This document shows positions 6,012-7,014 of a stretch of DNA of 7,014 bases, piece after piece. This DNA is from Patescibacteria group bacterium. GTDB lineage: Bacteria > Patescibacteria > Microgenomatia > Daviesbacterales > UBA10151. Within the stretch, counting starts at the first letter, position 1, and each line of letters begins with the position of its first letter. The notes under the pieces are model-generated. The model did no database searches. It was not told where the DNA came from and saw only the letters and a program-made list of their open reading frames with translations. The stretch is from positions 1-7,014 of the forward strand of contig JAMCTD010000059.1 in NCBI GenBank assembly GCA_023380995.1, written 5' to 3'. The translations under genes were made by a program, and so were the position numbers.

Positions 6012-6359
6012 CTATTTCCCAAAATCTTTTATTATTGTGTTTAAGATAGTTGAAACAACAGATAAAACTATCGCTCCTAAAATAGCTGGAAGCCAGCCAT
6101 CAATAGTTAAACCTTTAACTATTGATGATACTATAAATAAGACCACTGCATTTACTACAAAAGAAAAAAGTCCTAAAGTTATAATATTCAACGGTAATGT
6201 AATTAGATTCAGGATTGGTTTAATAAAAGTATTAACTATTCCTAAAACTATGGCAGCAAGTAAAGCTGTGGTGAAATTTGTTACATGAAATCCCGGGACA
6301 ATATAAGCTGTGACAAGCAGCGCTATTGCGTTTAAGACTAAGGCAATAATAATTTGCAT
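6012..6359 (-). CDS. PF04020-family (YvlD-like, 'phage holin family') membrane protein
   Basis: 115 residues, almost entirely hydrophobic. Four membrane segments are likely, at about residues 2-20, 30-46, 53-80 and 88-108. Family-type motifs are NAIALLVTAYIVPGF, GIVNTFIKPIL and ITLPLNIITLGLFSFVVNA. The start is the ATG at 6359-6357, because a near-perfect Shine-Dalgarno (AGGAGG) lies seven bases upstream. A frame-compatible upstream ATG at 6410 would place that ribosome site inside the gene and add 17 poorly hydrophobic residues, so it is rejected. The 'holin' name comes from the family label. No phage genes are present, and members such as Bacillus YvlD are ordinary chromosomal membrane proteins of poorly known role. 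The gene converges with the recombinase gene and diverges from the ATPase cluster. Confidence 0.9.
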   Translation of the reverse strand: MQIIIALVLNAIALLVTAYIVPGFHVTNFTTALLAAIVLGIVNTFIKPILNLITLPLNIITLGLFSFVVNAVVLFIVSSIVKGLTIDGWLPAILGAIVLSVVSTILNTIIKDFGK

Positions 6360-6366
6360 TTTCTCA

Positions 6367-6372
6367 CCTCCT
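6367..6372 (-). promoter_or_regulatory. Strong Shine-Dalgarno deciding the start of the PF04020 gene
   Basis: On the - strand AGGAGG, within GAGGAGGTGAG, stands 7 bases before the ATG at 6359. It is the only strong ribosome site seen in the window and contrasts with the near-leaderless starts of the other genes. Confidence 0.85.
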
Positions 6373-6380
6373 CTATAGTT

Positions 6381-6410
6381 AATATACAATGAAAAAAGTA
6401 AAATGTACAA
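6381..6410 (-). promoter_or_regulatory. Possible sigma-70-type promoter for the PF04020 gene
   Basis: On the - strand a TATATT -10-like box (6386-6381) is preceded after 18 bases by TTGTAC (6410-6405), a poor -35 match. The -10 box lies 21 bp before the start codon. AT-rich DNA gives many such matches by chance. Confidence 0.3.
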
Positions 6411-6411
6411 T
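6381..6411. repeat. Two 10-bp direct repeats 21 bp apart in the divergent intergenic region
   Basis: AATATACAAT at 6381-6390 and AATGTACAAT at 6402-6411 differ at one base and are spaced by about two helical turns. They overlap the possible promoter of the - strand gene and lie upstream of the + strand ATPase cluster. They could be paired operator half-sites or chance. Confidence 0.3.
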
Positions 6412-6439
6412 TAAAGTGGCTTTTTGTTAAAGTGAAATA

Positions 6440-6547
6440 ATGGACCGGAAACTGCAAAAATTAATTTTTAAAACTGTTATCCTTATTGTCAGTTTAAGTA
6501 TTGCGTGGTGGTTTGTTAAAAGTCAGTATCTCAATCTACTTTCATGA
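6440..6547 (+). CDS. Small single-helix membrane peptide coupled to the P-type ATPase
   Basis: 35 residues, starting MDRKLQKLIFK and continuing as a hydrophobic helix (about residues 8-26, with a Trp-Trp pair at 23-24) and a short polar tail. The positive N-terminus favours an N-in orientation. Its stop TGA (6545-6547) overlaps the ATPase ATG at 6544 as ATGA. The ATPase has no ribosome site of its own and an in-frame TAA at 6517, so its translation probably depends on this reading frame. A weak purine stretch (AAAGTGAAA) precedes its start. No family is recognised. It could be a regulatory or stabilising partner of the pump, or only a leader that couples translation. Confidence 0.55.
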   Translation: MDRKLQKLIFKTVILIVSLSIAWWFVKSQYLNLLS

Positions 6548-7014
6548 AAGACGGATTAACTACATTTGAGGCTAAAGGATTGTTAAAGAAATACGGGTTA
6601 AACGAGTTGCCCCGGAAGAAAAGTACTTCTACTTTGAGGATTTTCTTTTGTAGTAAACAAAATCCCTTATCATATTTACTTTTAGGCGCGGTTATCTTAT
6701 CTTCAGTTATTGGTGATAAAGTAGATGCAATTTTAATTGGGGTAATCCTTGTTTTAAACACTGCGTTAGGTTTTTGGCAGGAATACAAGGCCTCCAAAGA
6801 GCTTGAGGCCTTAAAAAAGCTTGAAGTGGAATATGTGCGGATTGAAAGAGATGGTAAGGAAACTGAAATTCCTGCTTCTGAACTTGTACCCGGGGATGTT
6901 GTAATTTTGGAATCAGGGGATCGGATTCCTGCTGACGGAGAGCTTTTTGAAGCTCATTTTCTACAGGTAAATGAATCAATTTTAACAGGTGAATCTTTGC
7001 CTGTTATGAAAAGT
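6544..7014 (+). CDS. P-type cation-transporting ATPase, N-terminal part (runs off the right edge)
   Basis: The first 157 residues of a protein that is normally near 900. The cation-ATPase N-terminal region (GLTTFEAKGLLKKYGLNELP, residues 4-23) is followed by two membrane helices (about 42-56 and 60-77) and the start of the actuator domain. That domain includes PGD (116-118), SGDRIPADG (124-132) and the dephosphorylation motif TGES (148-151). The layout fits the P2 group (Ca2+-, Na+/K+- or H+-type pumps), which move cations across the membrane using ATP via a phospho-aspartate. The DKTGT motif and the ion-selecting helices lie beyond the window, so the ion is unknown. The start is fixed by the ATGA overlap and the upstream in-frame stop at 6517. 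Confidence 0.93.
   Translation, partial: MKDGLTTFEAKGLLKKYGLNELPRKKSTSTLRIFFCSKQNPLSYLLLGAVILSSVIGDKVDAILIGVILVLNTALGFWQEYKASKELEALKKLEVEYVRIERDGKETEIPASELVPGDVVILESGDRIPADGELFEAHFLQVNESILTGESLPVMKS

Noticed and set aside
6012..6359. Prophage interpretation from a holin-family gene beside a tyrosine recombinase
   Set aside because: No other phage genes or attachment sites are seen, PF04020 proteins are common chromosomal genes, and the recombinase resembles housekeeping XerC/D.
6360..6410. N-terminal extension of the PF04020 protein to the upstream ATG at 6410
   Set aside because: It would bury a strong AGGAGG ribosome site inside the gene and add residues unlike the family N-terminus.
6531..6979. 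Two - strand open frames opposite the ATPase
   Set aside because: They overlap a clear P-type ATPase reading frame with TGES and PGD motifs and have no family features.
1..7014. Alternative genetic code (TGA as Gly)
   Set aside because: TGA ends the cohesin, recombinase and small peptide genes at sensible family lengths, and no in-frame TGA interrupts a conserved domain.

Overview
The window looks like a piece of a Patescibacteria (CPR) chromosome, most likely from the Microgenomates group. This is inferred from gene style, not from a marker gene. The DNA is AT-rich, most genes lack a clear Shine-Dalgarno, and the surface proteins have the N-terminal membrane segment, Ig-like modules and dockerin/cohesin architecture common in those genomes. 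TGA is used as a stop by several genes, and Trp is encoded by TGG, so the recoded Gracilibacteria/Absconditabacteria code does not apply.

Bases 1-4881 (+ strand) form an apparent three-gene surface operon. The first gene encodes a 1135-residue secreted or membrane-anchored protein whose ATG lies one base before the window. It carries four near-identical 48-residue four-cysteine repeats, two decayed relatives of them, a chain of Ig-like and IPT/TIG-like modules, a dockerin and a six-cysteine C-terminal tail. It is followed 23 bp later by an N-terminally membrane-anchored cohesin protein. That gene overlaps by ATGA a second cohesin protein with a signal peptide, a Ser/Thr/Gly linker, an LPPAG motif and a C-terminal membrane helix. 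The three together suggest a small cohesin-dockerin assembly on the cell surface.

Bases 4882-4978 are filled by a repeat element: heptamer A-tract array, perfect 8-bp hairpin, heptamer T-tract array. It touches the stop codon on one side and the start codon of the next gene on the other. Bases 4979-5947 encode a XerC/D-type tyrosine recombinase with all catalytic residues. It has an eight-residue GC-rich insertion immediately after the catalytic tyrosine, and its 3' end including the stop codon is duplicated as a 33-bp direct repeat.

On the - strand, 6012-6359 encodes a PF04020-type (YvlD, 'phage holin family') four-helix membrane protein with a strong Shine-Dalgarno. Divergently, on the + strand, a 35-residue single-helix peptide (6440-6547) overlaps by ATGA the start of a P-type cation ATPase that runs off the right edge at residue 157.
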